From: DAOUAE01 sp034433795
GTDB lineage: Bacteria; Chloroflexota; UBA6077; FW602-bin22; DAOUAE01
NCBI GenBank assembly: GCA_034433795.1
Contig: DAOUAE010000029.1
Location: 1-64,000 of the forward strand
DNA: 64,000 bases
Direction of reading: 5' to 3'
A program made the position numbers and the translations under genes. The notes under the pieces are model-generated. The model saw nothing but the letters and a program-made list of their open reading frames with translations, was not told the origin of the DNA and made no database searches. Shown here piece after piece: positions 56,286 through 64,000 of this stretch (its first letter is position 1; the number at the start of each line of letters is the position of its first letter).

Positions 56286-57056
56286 TTAGCGGTGTGCGAC
56301 GCTCTCGCCAAGGTGGTACTTCTCGAGCAGCTCTTCGGGGAACTCAACGTTGGTGTACACCCGCTGGACGTCGTCCAGCTCATCCAGCCGGTCCATGAGC
56401 CGCAGCACCTGCAGGGCGGCCTCGCCGTCGAGCTGGATGGTCGTCTTGGGGACCATGGCCAGTTCGGCCGACTCGACCTTGTAGCCGGCGCGCTCCAGGG
56501 CCGTTCGGACGGCCTCCAGGTCGGCGGGCTGGGTCAGGATCTCCAGCGTGCCGTTCTCGGTGCGCACGTCCTCGGCGCCGGCGTCGATGGCCACCAGCGC
56601 CACCTCATCGGCGTCGTGCCCGGCCACGTTCACCCGGACCACGCCGCGCTGGTCGAAGAGCCAGGCCACACAGCCGGCCTCGCCCAGGCTGCCGCCGGAG
56701 CGCGTGAAGACGCTGCGGATCTCCGAGACCGTCCGGTTCCGGTTGTCGGTCATGGCCTCGACCAGGATGGCGGCGCCGTGCGGCCCGTAGCCCTCGTAGA
56801 TGACCTCCTCCAGGGCCGCCGCCTCGGTCAGGCCCAGCCCCCGCTTGATCGCCCGCTCGATGTTCTCCATCGGCATGTTGGCCTCGCGGGCGCGCTGGAT
56901 GGCCATGCGCAGCCGGAAGTTGGCCTCTGGATCGCCACCGCCCTCCCGGGCGGCCACCATGATCTCACGGCCGAGCTTGGTGAAGAGCTGGCCTTTGCGG
57001 GCGTCGTTGACAGCCTTCTGGCGCTTGATCTGCGCCCACTTGCTGTGCCCAGCCAT
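56286..57056 (-). CDS. yebC: YebC/PmpR family protein
   Basis: A 256-residue TACO1/YebC protein: MAGHSKWAQIKRQKAVNDAR, the KLGREIMVAAREGGGDPEAN region, and YEGYGPHGAAILVEAMTDNR. Members regulate transcription or relieve ribosome stalling at polyproline stretches. The yebC-ruvC-ruvA order is conserved in many bacteria. Confidence 0.95.
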   Translation of the reverse strand: MAGHSKWAQIKRQKAVNDARKGQLFTKLGREIMVAAREGGGDPEANFRLRMAIQRAREANMPMENIERAIKRGLGLTEAAALEEVIYEGYGPHGAAILVEAMTDNRNRTVSEIRSVFTRSGGSLGEAGCVAWLFDQRGVVRVNVAGHDADEVALVAIDAGAEDVRTENGTLEILTQPADLEAVRTALERAGYKVESAELAMVPKTTIQLDGEAALQVLRLMDRLDELDDVQRVYTNVEFPEELLEKYHLGESVAHR

Positions 57057-57139
57057 CGCTACTCACCTCTCTTCCGTGCCCGCACCCGGCCTGACCGCGC
57101 CAGCGCACCCCTGACTGGCCGGCCGGCGTGCGCCGTAGA

Positions 57140-57145
57140 ATTATA
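57140..57145 (-). promoter_or_regulatory. -10 element of yebC-ruvCA
   Basis: TGG-TATAAT, an extended -10, with a weak -35; start near 57133, leader about 77 bases. Confidence 0.6.
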
Positions 57146-57199
57146 CCACAAAGCGAGCGCCAGACAGAAGAGACGTCTGGACGCCTGCTCGTTTTACGA

Positions 57200-57229
57200 T
57201 TGCGTTCGGCGCGCCCGGCCCGCTATAAC
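57200..57229 (+). promoter_or_regulatory. Promoter of the Cys-rich protein-macro-SDR unit
   Basis: TTGCGT (57200-57205) and TATAAC (57224-57229) with an 18-base spacer; start near 57236. Confidence 0.6.
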
Positions 57230-57264
57230 TATACGGTGAGGATTGCCGGGGAGGCGACAGGCGC

Positions 57265-57738
57265 ATGGACGAGGCCCAGAAGCCCAAGTACTACATCGAC
57301 CTCCAGTGGTACGAGGCCCGCAACCGCTCCTTCCGGCTGGTGGCCCAGGGGCGTTTCTGCCCGTCGTGCCAGCGGAAGGTCGCGGCCGGCGAGCAGATCC
57401 AGGAGCGGGTGCCGACGGTTGACCCCAGGACCGGTCGGGTCGTCTTCGAGCTGCGCACCGTGCCCTACGGGGCCAATCCCCTTCAGGTCATCCGGACCTG
57501 CTGCTCCAAGCAGCGCCACTACATCACCCCGGAGACGCCGCTCCGCGAGGCCATCTTCCGGGTCTTCCTGGCCAACGGCAACCAGCCGATGGAGGCCGAG
57601 CGGATCCGCGAGTTCCTCGGCGAGTACATCAATCTCTCCGACCGACCGCACGGCTACAGCGTCGAGTTGATCGAGCGGCTCATTCAAACCGATACGACCT
57701 ACGGCCTGCGCGAGTTCCGGCTGGCCGAGGCTGCCTGA
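57265..57738 (+). CDS. Conserved protein with a putative zinc knuckle
   Basis: A 157-residue soluble protein. C32-P-S-C35 and C79-C80 with H85 form a split zinc-site pattern, followed by a helical region (LREAIFRVFLANGNQPMEAE). The N-terminus DLQWYEARNRSFRLVAQGRF is aromatic- and Arg-rich, and could contact nucleic acid. No family is recognised. ATG at 57265 is supported by GGGGAGG. It is ten bases from the macro-domain gene. Confidence 0.75.
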   Translation: MDEAQKPKYYIDLQWYEARNRSFRLVAQGRFCPSCQRKVAAGEQIQERVPTVDPRTGRVVFELRTVPYGANPLQVIRTCCSKQRHYITPETPLREAIFRVFLANGNQPMEAERIREFLGEYINLSDRPHGYSVELIERLIQTDTTYGLREFRLAEAA

Positions 57739-57748
57739 GGGGTGACCG

Positions 57749-58273
57749 GTGGCGACCATCCGGCTTCTGCAGGGGGATATCACCGAGGTTGAGGCCGACG
57801 CCATCGTCAACGCCGCCAACACCCACCTCTGGATGGGGGCGGGAGTGGCCGGGGCCATCAAGCGCAAAGGGGGCGCTGAGATCGAGCAGGAGGCGGTCCG
57901 GCGGGGACCCATCCCGGTGGGCACGGCCATCGCCACCACGGCCGGTCGGCTCCGGGCCCGCTACGTCATTCACGCGGCGGTGATGGGACCGGACCTGGTG
58001 ACCGATGCCGAGAAGATCCGCCAGGCCACCCGGAGCGCTCTCCAGCTGGCCGACGACCTGGGGCTGCGCTCGGTAGCCCTGCCGGCCCTGGGCACCGGTG
58101 TCGGTCGCTTCCCGCTCGACGAGGCCGCGCGGATCATGCTCAGCGAGGCTAAAAACTTCACGCCCAAGACTCTGCAGGAGATCCTCTTCGTTCTCTACGA
58201 TACGGCGGCCTATCAGACCTTCGCTCGCGTGCTGGCCGAACTGGAGGGCCGGGCGCCCGGAGCGTCGGCGTGA
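57749..58273 (+). CDS. Macro domain protein (ADP-ribose/O-acetyl-ADP-ribose hydrolase-like)
   Basis: A 174-residue single macro domain: IRLLQGDITEVEADAIVNAA, NTHLWMGAGVAGAIKRKGG and LPALGTGVGRFPLDEAARIM line the ADP-ribose pocket. Some members remove ADP-ribose from proteins or nucleic acids. No ADP-ribosyltransferase is next to it. The GTG start at 57749 is ten bases after the zinc-knuckle gene; its stop overlaps the SDR start (GTGA). Confidence 0.88.
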   Translation: MATIRLLQGDITEVEADAIVNAANTHLWMGAGVAGAIKRKGGAEIEQEAVRRGPIPVGTAIATTAGRLRARYVIHAAVMGPDLVTDAEKIRQATRSALQLADDLGLRSVALPALGTGVGRFPLDEAARIMLSEAKNFTPKTLQEILFVLYDTAAYQTFARVLAELEGRAPGASA

Positions 58274-59034
58274 TCCTGGACCAGTTCCGTCTGGACGGGC
58301 AGGTGGCGCTGGTCACCGGGGCCAGCCGGGGGATCGGCCGGGCCATCGCCCGTGGCCTGGCCGAGGCCGGGGCCGATGTCGCCCTGGCCAGCCGCACGGT
58401 GGCCGACCTGGAGACACTGGCGGCCGAGATCGAGGGGCTGGGCCGGCGGGCGCTGGTCCTGCCCACCGACGTCGGCGATCCGGCCCAGGTCCGCCAGATG
58501 GTCGAGCGGACGGTGGCCGGTCTGGGCCGGCTGGACATCGTGGTGCCGGCCGCCGGCATCCCCTTCCGCAAGCCGGCGGTGGACCTGACAGAAAGCGACT
58601 ACGAGCGGGTCTTCCGGGTGAACTTCGGCGGTGTGCTCTTCACCTGCCTGGCCGCCGGGCGGTATCTGCTCGCCCAGCGCCGGGGCGCGGTCATCACCAT
58701 CGGCTCGCTGACCACGGCCATCGGGCTTCCCGGCCGGGCTCTCTACGGGGCGACCAAGGGAGCCATCGGTCTTCTGACCCGGACGCTGGCGGTCGAGTGG
58801 GGGCCTTACGGTGTGCGGGTCAACTGCATCGCCCCCGGCTGGATCTACACCGACCTCTCGAAAGGGGTGCTGGACGACCCCGCCTTCCGGGCCCAGGTGC
58901 TGGCCCGCACCCCGCTGGGGCGCATCGGCCAGCCGCAGGATCTGGTCGGCCTGGCGGTCTTCCTGGCCTCGCCGGCCGCCGCCTTCATCACCGGCCAGAT
59001 CATCTTCGCCGACGGCGGCTACCTGGCCGGCTAG
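58270..59034 (+). CDS. Short-chain dehydrogenase/reductase
   Basis: A 254-residue classical SDR: VALVTGASRGIGRAIARGLA (TGxxxGIG), IVVPAAGIPFRKPA, active-site Ser in TIGSLTTAIG, YGATK, and CIAPGWIYTDL. FabG-like enzymes reduce or oxidise hydroxyacyl groups or sugars. Expressed from the preceding promoter and translation-coupled with the macro gene. Confidence 0.92.
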   Translation: MILDQFRLDGQVALVTGASRGIGRAIARGLAEAGADVALASRTVADLETLAAEIEGLGRRALVLPTDVGDPAQVRQMVERTVAGLGRLDIVVPAAGIPFRKPAVDLTESDYERVFRVNFGGVLFTCLAAGRYLLAQRRGAVITIGSLTTAIGLPGRALYGATKGAIGLLTRTLAVEWGPYGVRVNCIAPGWIYTDLSKGVLDDPAFRAQVLARTPLGRIGQPQDLVGLAVFLASPAAAFITGQIIFADGGYLAG

Positions 59035-59104
59035 CGTCTGACCGGGTTTGCTGAGGCTCTGCCTGCTGCGCTCTCCCGATTATTGGGGTGGCACGAAGGG
59101 ACTC

Positions 59105-61267
59105 ATGCACCAGCGCCGTGCGGAGGAGCGTTCCCCTGGCTTGGTAACCACCCTGACGATCCCGGTCGCGGGCCTGGACTGCCCCTCCTGCGCCCACAAC
59201 CTGGAGGCGGCTCTAACCGCTCTGCCTGGTGTAGTGCGGGCCGAGGCGCGGCTGACGACCGGCCAGGTTGTGGTGGCCTTCGATCCGGACCGCACCAGCC
59301 CGGTGGCGATCCAGCGGACCATCGAGTCTCTCGGCCACCGCCGGCCGACGCCGGCGGTGGTGGACCGTCTCTCCCGGACGGTGCTCCTGGTGCTGGGCGC
59401 GCTCTGGGGGGTAATCCTGCTGGGAGCTGTCGTCGGCGAGGGGCTTGGCTGGTCGACGCTGCTCAGCGAGCTAGTCCCCTGGCCGGTCTGGCTGGCGCTC
59501 ATTCTAGCCGGCGGCTGGCCCATCTTCCGCGAGGTCATCGGGGCGGCCCGGCGGGGTCGGGTCACAGCCCGGACACTGATGACCCTGGGGCTCCTGGCGG
59601 CTCTGAGCGTGGGCGAGTGGGTGGCGGCCGCGCTGGTGGTGTTCTTCCTGCGGGTGGGAGCTTTCCTCGAAGCCTTCACCGGCGAGCGGACCCGCCAGGC
59701 GGTGCGAGCGCTGGCCGCGCTGGCCCCGGCGACGGCGCGGGTCGAGCGTGAGGGACAGGAGGTCGCCGTCCCCGTCGCGGCGGTGCGGCTCGGCGAGGTC
59801 GTCGTCGTCCGGCCGGGGGAGCAGGTCCCGGTGGACGGCGAGGTCATCGGCGGCCAGGCGGTGATTGACCAGTCGATGCTCACCGGCGAGCCGCTGCCGG
59901 TCGAGGTTGGGCCGGGAGCCCGGGTCCTGGCGGCCTCGTGGGTCAGCCAGGGGGCGCTGCGCGTTCGGGCCACGGCTGTCGGAGCCGCGACCCTCTACGG
60001 TCGGGTCGTCCGGCTGGTGGAGGCGGCCGAGGCGCACCGGGCCGAGGTCCAGCGGTGGGCGGACCTCTTTGCCGGCTACTACCTCCCGGTCGTCGTTGCG
60101 GTCGCTCTCGGCACCTTCCTGCTCCGCCGGGACCCGCTGGCGACGGCAGCGGTCCTGATGGTGGCCTGTGCCTGCTCATTCGCTCTGGCCACGCCGGTGG
60201 CTGTGACCGCGGCCATCGGCGCCGCGGCCCGCCGGGGGCTGCTGGTCAAAGGGGGACGGTATCTTGAAGCGCTGGCCCGGGCCGAGGTGGTCCTCCTCGA
60301 TAAAACCGGCACTCTGACCCTGGGCCAGCCCCAGATCACCGACGTGGTGCCGCTGGCGGACCTCAGCGCCGCGCAGATTCTGCGGCTGGCGGCCACGGCG
60401 GAGCGCTATTCCGAACACCCTCTGGCGGCGGCCGTGCGGGTGGCGGCCAGGCGCCGCGGTCTGGTCGTGGAGGAGCCCGAGGCATTCACAGCGACCCCGG
60501 GCCTGGGCGTGCAGGCTCGGGTCGCCGGCCGCGTCGTTCAGGTTGGCGGCGGCCGGCTGCTGGCCACGGACCTGTGGCCGCCGGCGGCGAGGGCGCTGGC
60601 GGACGAGGGCAAGACGCTGCTCTTCGTCCTGTGCGACGGCCGACTGGTCGGCGTCCTGGCCGCAGCCGACCAGCTGCGGCCAGAGGTCCCGGCCGCTCTG
60701 GCGGCGCTTCGTCGTCTGGGCATTCGGCGGATCGAGATTCTCACCGGGGACAACGAGCGGGCGGCTGCGGCTGTGGCCGGGCGTCTCGGTGTCACCTACC
60801 GGGCGAACCTGCTGCCGGAGGACAAGATCGCCGTTGTTCGGGCGTACCAGGCGCAGGGGCAGACCGTCGTGATGATCGGGGATGGGGTCAACGACGCGCC
60901 GGCGCTGGCCCAGGCTGATGTGGGGATCGCGATGGGTGCGGTCGGCGCGCCGGTCGCGCTGGAGGCGGCCCACGCCGCCCTCCTGCGCGAGGACTGGCGT
61001 CTGGTGCCGGCGCTCTTCTGGCTGGCTCGCCGGACGATGGGGGTCGTCCGCCTCAATCTGGTTTTCACCGCCCTCTACAACCTGACCGGACTCGCCCTGG
61101 CCGCTCTCGGTTTTCTCCCGCCGGCTCTGGCGGCCGCCGCTCAGTCGCTTCCTGATCTCGTTATTCTGGCCAACTCGGCCCGCCTGCTTCGAGCCGACTG
61201 GCCGTGGTCGGCGGCGAGGGCCACCCTCTCAGAGGGCGACCCGGACCGTACCCCCGCTGGCCAGTGA
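59105..61267 (+). CDS. Heavy-metal P1B-type ATPase with a CAC membrane motif
   Basis: A 720-residue pump: HMA domain with GLDCPSCAHNL (C26, C29), eight membrane helices, TGE (MLTGEPLPVE), phosphorylation site LLDKTGTLTLG, SEHPLA, and GDGVNDAPALA. The usual membrane CPC motif reads V-A-C-A-C-S-F, Ala replacing Pro, so metal selectivity may differ. ATG at 59105 follows AAGGGA; TTG at 59048 is an alternative. It exports or imports a transition metal. It overlaps the following Gfo/Idh gene tail to tail by 39 bases. Confidence 0.9.
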   Translation: MHQRRAEERSPGLVTTLTIPVAGLDCPSCAHNLEAALTALPGVVRAEARLTTGQVVVAFDPDRTSPVAIQRTIESLGHRRPTPAVVDRLSRTVLLVLGALWGVILLGAVVGEGLGWSTLLSELVPWPVWLALILAGGWPIFREVIGAARRGRVTARTLMTLGLLAALSVGEWVAAALVVFFLRVGAFLEAFTGERTRQAVRALAALAPATARVEREGQEVAVPVAAVRLGEVVVVRPGEQVPVDGEVIGGQAVIDQSMLTGEPLPVEVGPGARVLAASWVSQGALRVRATAVGAATLYGRVVRLVEAAEAHRAEVQRWADLFAGYYLPVVVAVALGTFLLRRDPLATAAVLMVACACSFALATPVAVTAAIGAAARRGLLVKGGRYLEALARAEVVLLDKTGTLTLGQPQITDVVPLADLSAAQILRLAATAERYSEHPLAAAVRVAARRRGLVVEEPEAFTATPGLGVQARVAGRVVQVGGGRLLATDLWPPAARALADEGKTLLFVLCDGRLVGVLAAADQLRPEVPAALAALRRLGIRRIEILTGDNERAAAAVAGRLGVTYRANLLPEDKIAVVRAYQAQGQTVVMIGDGVNDAPALAQADVGIAMGAVGAPVALEAAHAALLREDWRLVPALFWLARRTMGVVRLNLVFTALYNLTGLALAALGFLPPALAAAAQSLPDLVILANSARLLRADWPWSAARATLSEGDPDRTPAGQ

Positions 61268-62260
61268 CTCACGGGCGGCGTCGAAGACGGTCATCGCCCG
61301 GCGGACCTCCTCCGGCTTGACCGCCAGCTCGGCCTCGCCCCGGAGCGCCGCCGCCAGGTTGCGGTAAAAGTCGGTCCAGTCGCCCCGGACGCTGGGGAGA
61401 ACCGCCTCCCGGACGCCGTCGGCCGTGCACCGACGGAGCCGGAAGAGGTGCTCTGGCGGTTCACTGGCCGCGCTGATGTCGCCGGCCAGCATGGCCGCCT
61501 CCTGCGGGTCCAGGCCATAACGAATGAGGGCCCCCTGCTCGCCCAGGACCAGCCAGCGCGGTTTCTCCAGGCAGGCCAGATTCCCGATTTCGATGACGAA
61601 GAGGACATCTGACGAGAACTGCAGGGTCAGGCGGACGTAGCTGCCGATCTCACGCCCCCATCCCCGGTACTGGGCGACGCAGGTGACCGCCTGGACGGTT
61701 CCCGGGACCAGGAGCAGGGCCTGGTCGATGAGGTGAGCGCCCCAGTCGTAGAGGAGCCCGCCCGAGGCCGTGGCCTCGGCCCGCCAGCCGCGCGGCGGTC
61801 GGTAGCGCATAATCGCCGCCTCGAAGAGGTACGGAGCGCCGATCAGATCCTCCGCCAGGGCCTGGCGCAGGGTGAGGAAGTCCCAGTCCCAGCGGCGGTT
61901 CTGGAAGACGGTCAGGAGCACGCCGTGCTGGCGGGCGCAGGCGATCATCGTCTCCGCTTCGGCGGCGCTGAGGCACATGACCTTGTCGACCACCACATGT
62001 TTGCCGGCGGCCATAGCCTGGCAGGCCAGGGCGCAGTGCGTGTCGTGAGGCGTGGCGATGACGATGATGTCAGCCAGGTCGCGGGCCAGGAGATCGTCGA
62101 GCGTCGGGACCGTCTCGACCCCGTAATCCTGTTCGGCCTGACGGCGCCGCTCGGGATCACGGCTGGCCACCGCAGTCAGCCGGAGTTCCGGCACCCGGCT
62201 GATGAGATAGGCGTGGAAGCGTCGGCCGGCGAAGCCGTAGCCCACAATGCCCACACGCAT
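61229..62260 (-). CDS. Gfo/Idh/MocA family oxidoreductase
   Basis: A 343-residue dehydrogenase: VGIVGYGFAGRRFHAYLISR and HVVVDKVMCLSAAEAETMIA, where the EKP motif reads DKV, as in the group related to scyllo-inositol dehydrogenase IolW-like proteins. It lies 12 bases after the MATE stop on the same strand, so both form an operon. Confidence 0.9.
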   Translation of the reverse strand: MRVGIVGYGFAGRRFHAYLISRVPELRLTAVASRDPERRRQAEQDYGVETVPTLDDLLARDLADIIVIATPHDTHCALACQAMAAGKHVVVDKVMCLSAAEAETMIACARQHGVLLTVFQNRRWDWDFLTLRQALAEDLIGAPYLFEAAIMRYRPPRGWRAEATASGGLLYDWGAHLIDQALLLVPGTVQAVTCVAQYRGWGREIGSYVRLTLQFSSDVLFVIEIGNLACLEKPRWLVLGEQGALIRYGLDPQEAAMLAGDISAASEPPEHLFRLRRCTADGVREAVLPSVRGDWTDFYRNLAAALRGEAELAVKPEEVRRAMTVFDAARESLASGGTVRVAL

Positions 62261-62272
62261 ACCCGCTCTCCT

Positions 62273-63661
62273 CTAGACGATCCCCTCCGCGGGCGGGGCC
62301 GTTGGCGCGGTCAGCAGCGTCCGCCAGCGACCCTGCCGGTAGCGCCAGATCATCGCCCCGGCCTGCACGACCGCGTCGACCAGGAAGGCCGCGTAGATGC
62401 CCGGGAGGCCCAGGTTCCAGACGACGCCGAGGGTGTAGCCGATGGGTAGGCGGACGAGCCAGTTGCCGACGGCCGCCATCCACATCGGGAAACGGGTGTC
62501 GCCGGCGCCGCGCAGGCCGCCGCTCAGCCCCAGGATCACGGCCCAGAGCGGCAGGGCCACGGCGATGAGGCGCAGACAGAGCGCGCCGAGGGTGGTGATC
62601 TCCGGATCGGTGGTGAAGAGGGCCATGAAGCGGTCGCCGAAGAGGGCGCAGCCGAGGCCCATCAGCGCCATCCACACCGCTGCGGCCTTGACGGCGAACC
62701 AGGTCGCCCGCTCAGCCCGTTCGGGCTGGCCGGCGCCCAGGCTCTGGCCGGTGAGGGCGGTGGCCGCCGTGGCGAAGCCGAAGGCCGGGAGAAAGGCGAT
62801 CATAATGGCGGTGAAGGTGATCCTTTGGGTGGCGTAGACCGCCGTCCCCAGCGCCAGAGCCAGGGCGCCGTAGACCAGGATAGCGGTCGAGAGCAGGAGT
62901 TGCTCGAGAAGCGAGGGAACGCCGATCTGAAGCAGGCGTCCGATGAGCGCCCGGTCCGGCCGCCAGCCCGCGCGTCCCCGCAGGCTCACCGCTCGCCGGC
63001 CCGACCAGAGCAGCGCGCCGAGGACCGCGCAGCCGATGATCCGGGCCAGGGCCGCCGCCCAGGCCGATCCGGCCACTCCCAGGGCGGGCAGCCCCAGCGC
63101 CCCGAAGATGAGCCCGTAGGCAGCCACCGCATTGATGAGATTGATGGCGCCGGTGACGACCATCGGGGTGCGGGTATCGCCGGCCCCACGCAGGGCGGCG
63201 TTCAGCACGAACATACCGATCAGGGCCGCGATGGTCAGGAAGGTGATGCGCAGGTAGGTGCCTCCGGCGGCCACGACCGCCGGTTCGGCGCCGAGGGCGG
63301 CGATGGCCAGGTCGCTGGTCAGTGTCCCCAGGACGGTCAGGAGCAGGGCGATGCCACCGGCCATAACCAGTGATTGTTTGACCACCCGGTTGGCCTCATC
63401 TGGCCGGCGGGCGCCGGTCCAGTAGGCGACCAGGACGGTGGTCCCCAGGCTGAGGGCCCCGAAGAGCGAGAAGGCGACCCAGAGGATCTGCAGGGCCGCG
63501 CCGACGCCGGCGATGGCCGCCGTGCCCAGCTGGGCGACCAGCAGCATGTCCACCAGGCCGAGCAGGGTCTGGAAGGCGTTCTCGACGATGACGGGCCAGG
63601 CCAGAGTCAGGACCTGGCGGGCGATGCTGGGTTCAGGTCGTTGCAGGGTGGTGGCGGCCAC
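62273..63661 (-). CDS. MATE family efflux transporter
   Basis: A 462-residue transporter with 12 membrane helices in two pseudo-symmetric halves (LVDMLLVAQLGTAAIAGVGA, ALRGAGDTRTPMVVTGAINL and, in the second half, GLRGAGDTRFPMWMAAVGNW). MATE proteins export drugs or metabolites in exchange for H+ or Na+. GTG at 63661 follows AGGAGG. Promoter just upstream. Confidence 0.92.
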   Translation of the reverse strand: MAATTLQRPEPSIARQVLTLAWPVIVENAFQTLLGLVDMLLVAQLGTAAIAGVGAALQILWVAFSLFGALSLGTTVLVAYWTGARRPDEANRVVKQSLVMAGGIALLLTVLGTLTSDLAIAALGAEPAVVAAGGTYLRITFLTIAALIGMFVLNAALRGAGDTRTPMVVTGAINLINAVAAYGLIFGALGLPALGVAGSAWAAALARIIGCAVLGALLWSGRRAVSLRGRAGWRPDRALIGRLLQIGVPSLLEQLLLSTAILVYGALALALGTAVYATQRITFTAIMIAFLPAFGFATAATALTGQSLGAGQPERAERATWFAVKAAAVWMALMGLGCALFGDRFMALFTTDPEITTLGALCLRLIAVALPLWAVILGLSGGLRGAGDTRFPMWMAAVGNWLVRLPIGYTLGVVWNLGLPGIYAAFLVDAVVQAGAMIWRYRQGRWRTLLTAPTAPPAEGIV

Positions 63662-63679
63662 AGCGCCTCCTGTGGCCTA

Positions 63680-63708
63680 AGTCTACCAGGGTGCCGGCGG
63701 GTCGTCAA
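63680..63708 (-). promoter_or_regulatory. Promoter of the MATE-Gfo/Idh operon
   Basis: TTGACG (63708-63703) and TAGACT (63685-63680) with a 17-base spacer on the minus strand. The start near 63673 leaves a 12-base leader that still holds the ribosome site. Confidence 0.75.
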
Positions 63709-63739
63709 AGCGTGTATAATGCCGCTGCGGAGAGGGGCC

Positions 63740-64000
63740 ATGCTGCGCTGTCCGCGTTGTGGTGTGTCCTGCGCCCCCGACGACAACTACTGTCGCGTCT
63801 GCGGGCAGGCCCTGCGGGCCCGGTGGCTGCCAGTTCCGGTCCGCCGGCCGCTGGCCGGGCGGTCCGCGCTGCCCCCGACTGTCTGGCGGAGCCTGGCCAC
63901 ATTGGCGGTGGGCACCGGTCTGGAGATCGTGCGTCGTCTGCTCTGGCGCCAGGCCAGCGCGCTGCCGGGGCGGCTGCTCCGACGGGCGGCCCGCCATCGA
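63740..64000 (+). CDS. Zinc-ribbon protein, N-terminal part (cut by window edge)
   Basis: An open frame of 87 codons runs to the window end. It begins MLRCPRCGVSCAPDDNYCRV and continues with CGQAL, so CxxC...CxxC (C4, C7, C18, C21) forms a zinc ribbon like those at the start of many regulatory or membrane proteins. Residues 22-87 are Arg/Leu-rich without a domain that can be recognised. A TATAAT at 63715-63720, 20 bases before the ATG, is the likely -10. The function of the full protein cannot be judged. Confidence 0.75.
   Translation, partial: MLRCPRCGVSCAPDDNYCRVCGQALRARWLPVPVRRPLAGRSALPPTVWRSLATLAVGTGLEIVRRLLWRQASALPGRLLRRAARHR

Noticed and set aside
59080..59104. T-box remnant (GGGGTGGCACG) before the P-type ATPase
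   Set aside because: Only the short GGGTGGCAC string matches; no stem I, antiterminator or terminator.
1..64000. Mobile elements, CRISPR arrays or tRNA genes
   Set aside because: No transposase or integrase motifs, no regularly spaced repeats and no cloverleaf or GGTTCGA-type T-loops in the gaps were found by eye.

Overview
The window is a GC-rich (roughly two-thirds G+C), densely packed bacterial chromosome segment with about 70 protein genes, one stand-alone 5S rRNA gene and at least two recognisable regulatory RNAs. No transposase, phage gene, CRISPR array or tRNA was seen. Gene content (a sigma-54 with a four-cysteine insert, Tat/lipoprotein sugar-binding protein, several Gfo/Idh dehydrogenases, archease-RtcB, an encapsulin, OtsA, no obvious outer-membrane or LPS export genes) fits a Chloroflexota bacterium, perhaps a thermophilic Thermomicrobia-like lineage. 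That assignment is inference, not proof.

Layout. 1-4960: ClpC (partial), S1-type protein, HldE-like adenylyltransferase, MurJ and DAHP synthase. 5100-13690: a GntR-controlled carbohydrate operon (regulator, ABC binding protein, two permeases, serine hydrolase, sugar isomerase, Gfo/Idh dehydrogenase, sulfatase-fold enzyme), closed by a bidirectional terminator. 13692-21815: minus-strand housekeeping genes: trpS with its T-box, GT9, ion transporter, sucCD, peptide deformylase, PRC-barrel, AtpI-like and OsmC. 21833-26685: folC, BON, phosphoesterase, Hsp20 and rpoN. 27150-34160: WecG-type transferase, GcvT, an unusual uracil-DNA glycosylase, the ferritin-like/encapsulin pair, galT and glgA. 34328-37628: a sulfate-assimilation operon led by a sulfite/nitrite reductase fused to a ThiS/MoaD-like sulfur carrier. 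37659-44812: 5S rRNA, oxidoreductases, TPR, IMPase and otsA under a cyclic-di-AMP riboswitch. 44854-49669: dehydrogenase, secreted DUF5666-like protein and an amino-sugar cluster (MFS, kinase, NanE). 49712-55203: archease-rtcB, receiver protein, ACT protein, thiG-thiE-thiS and a membrane HExxH protein. 55200-64000: yebC-ruvC-ruvA, macro-domain/SDR cluster, P1B-type ATPase, Gfo/Idh, MATE and a cut-off zinc-ribbon gene.

The strongest candidates for an undescribed system are: (1) a two-gene encapsulin nanocompartment whose cargo is a tandem of two complete ferritin-like four-helix domains ending in a classic encapsulation peptide; (2) a sulfite reductase carrying its own C-terminal diglycine sulfur-carrier domain, next to an APS reductase and an unknown 154-residue protein; and (3) a c-di-AMP riboswitch placed in front of trehalose-phosphate synthase. 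Promoters of the sigma-A type (TTGACA/TATAAT-like, 17-18 spacing) can be read in front of many units. At least three of them sit so close to the start codon that the mRNA would be leaderless or nearly so.
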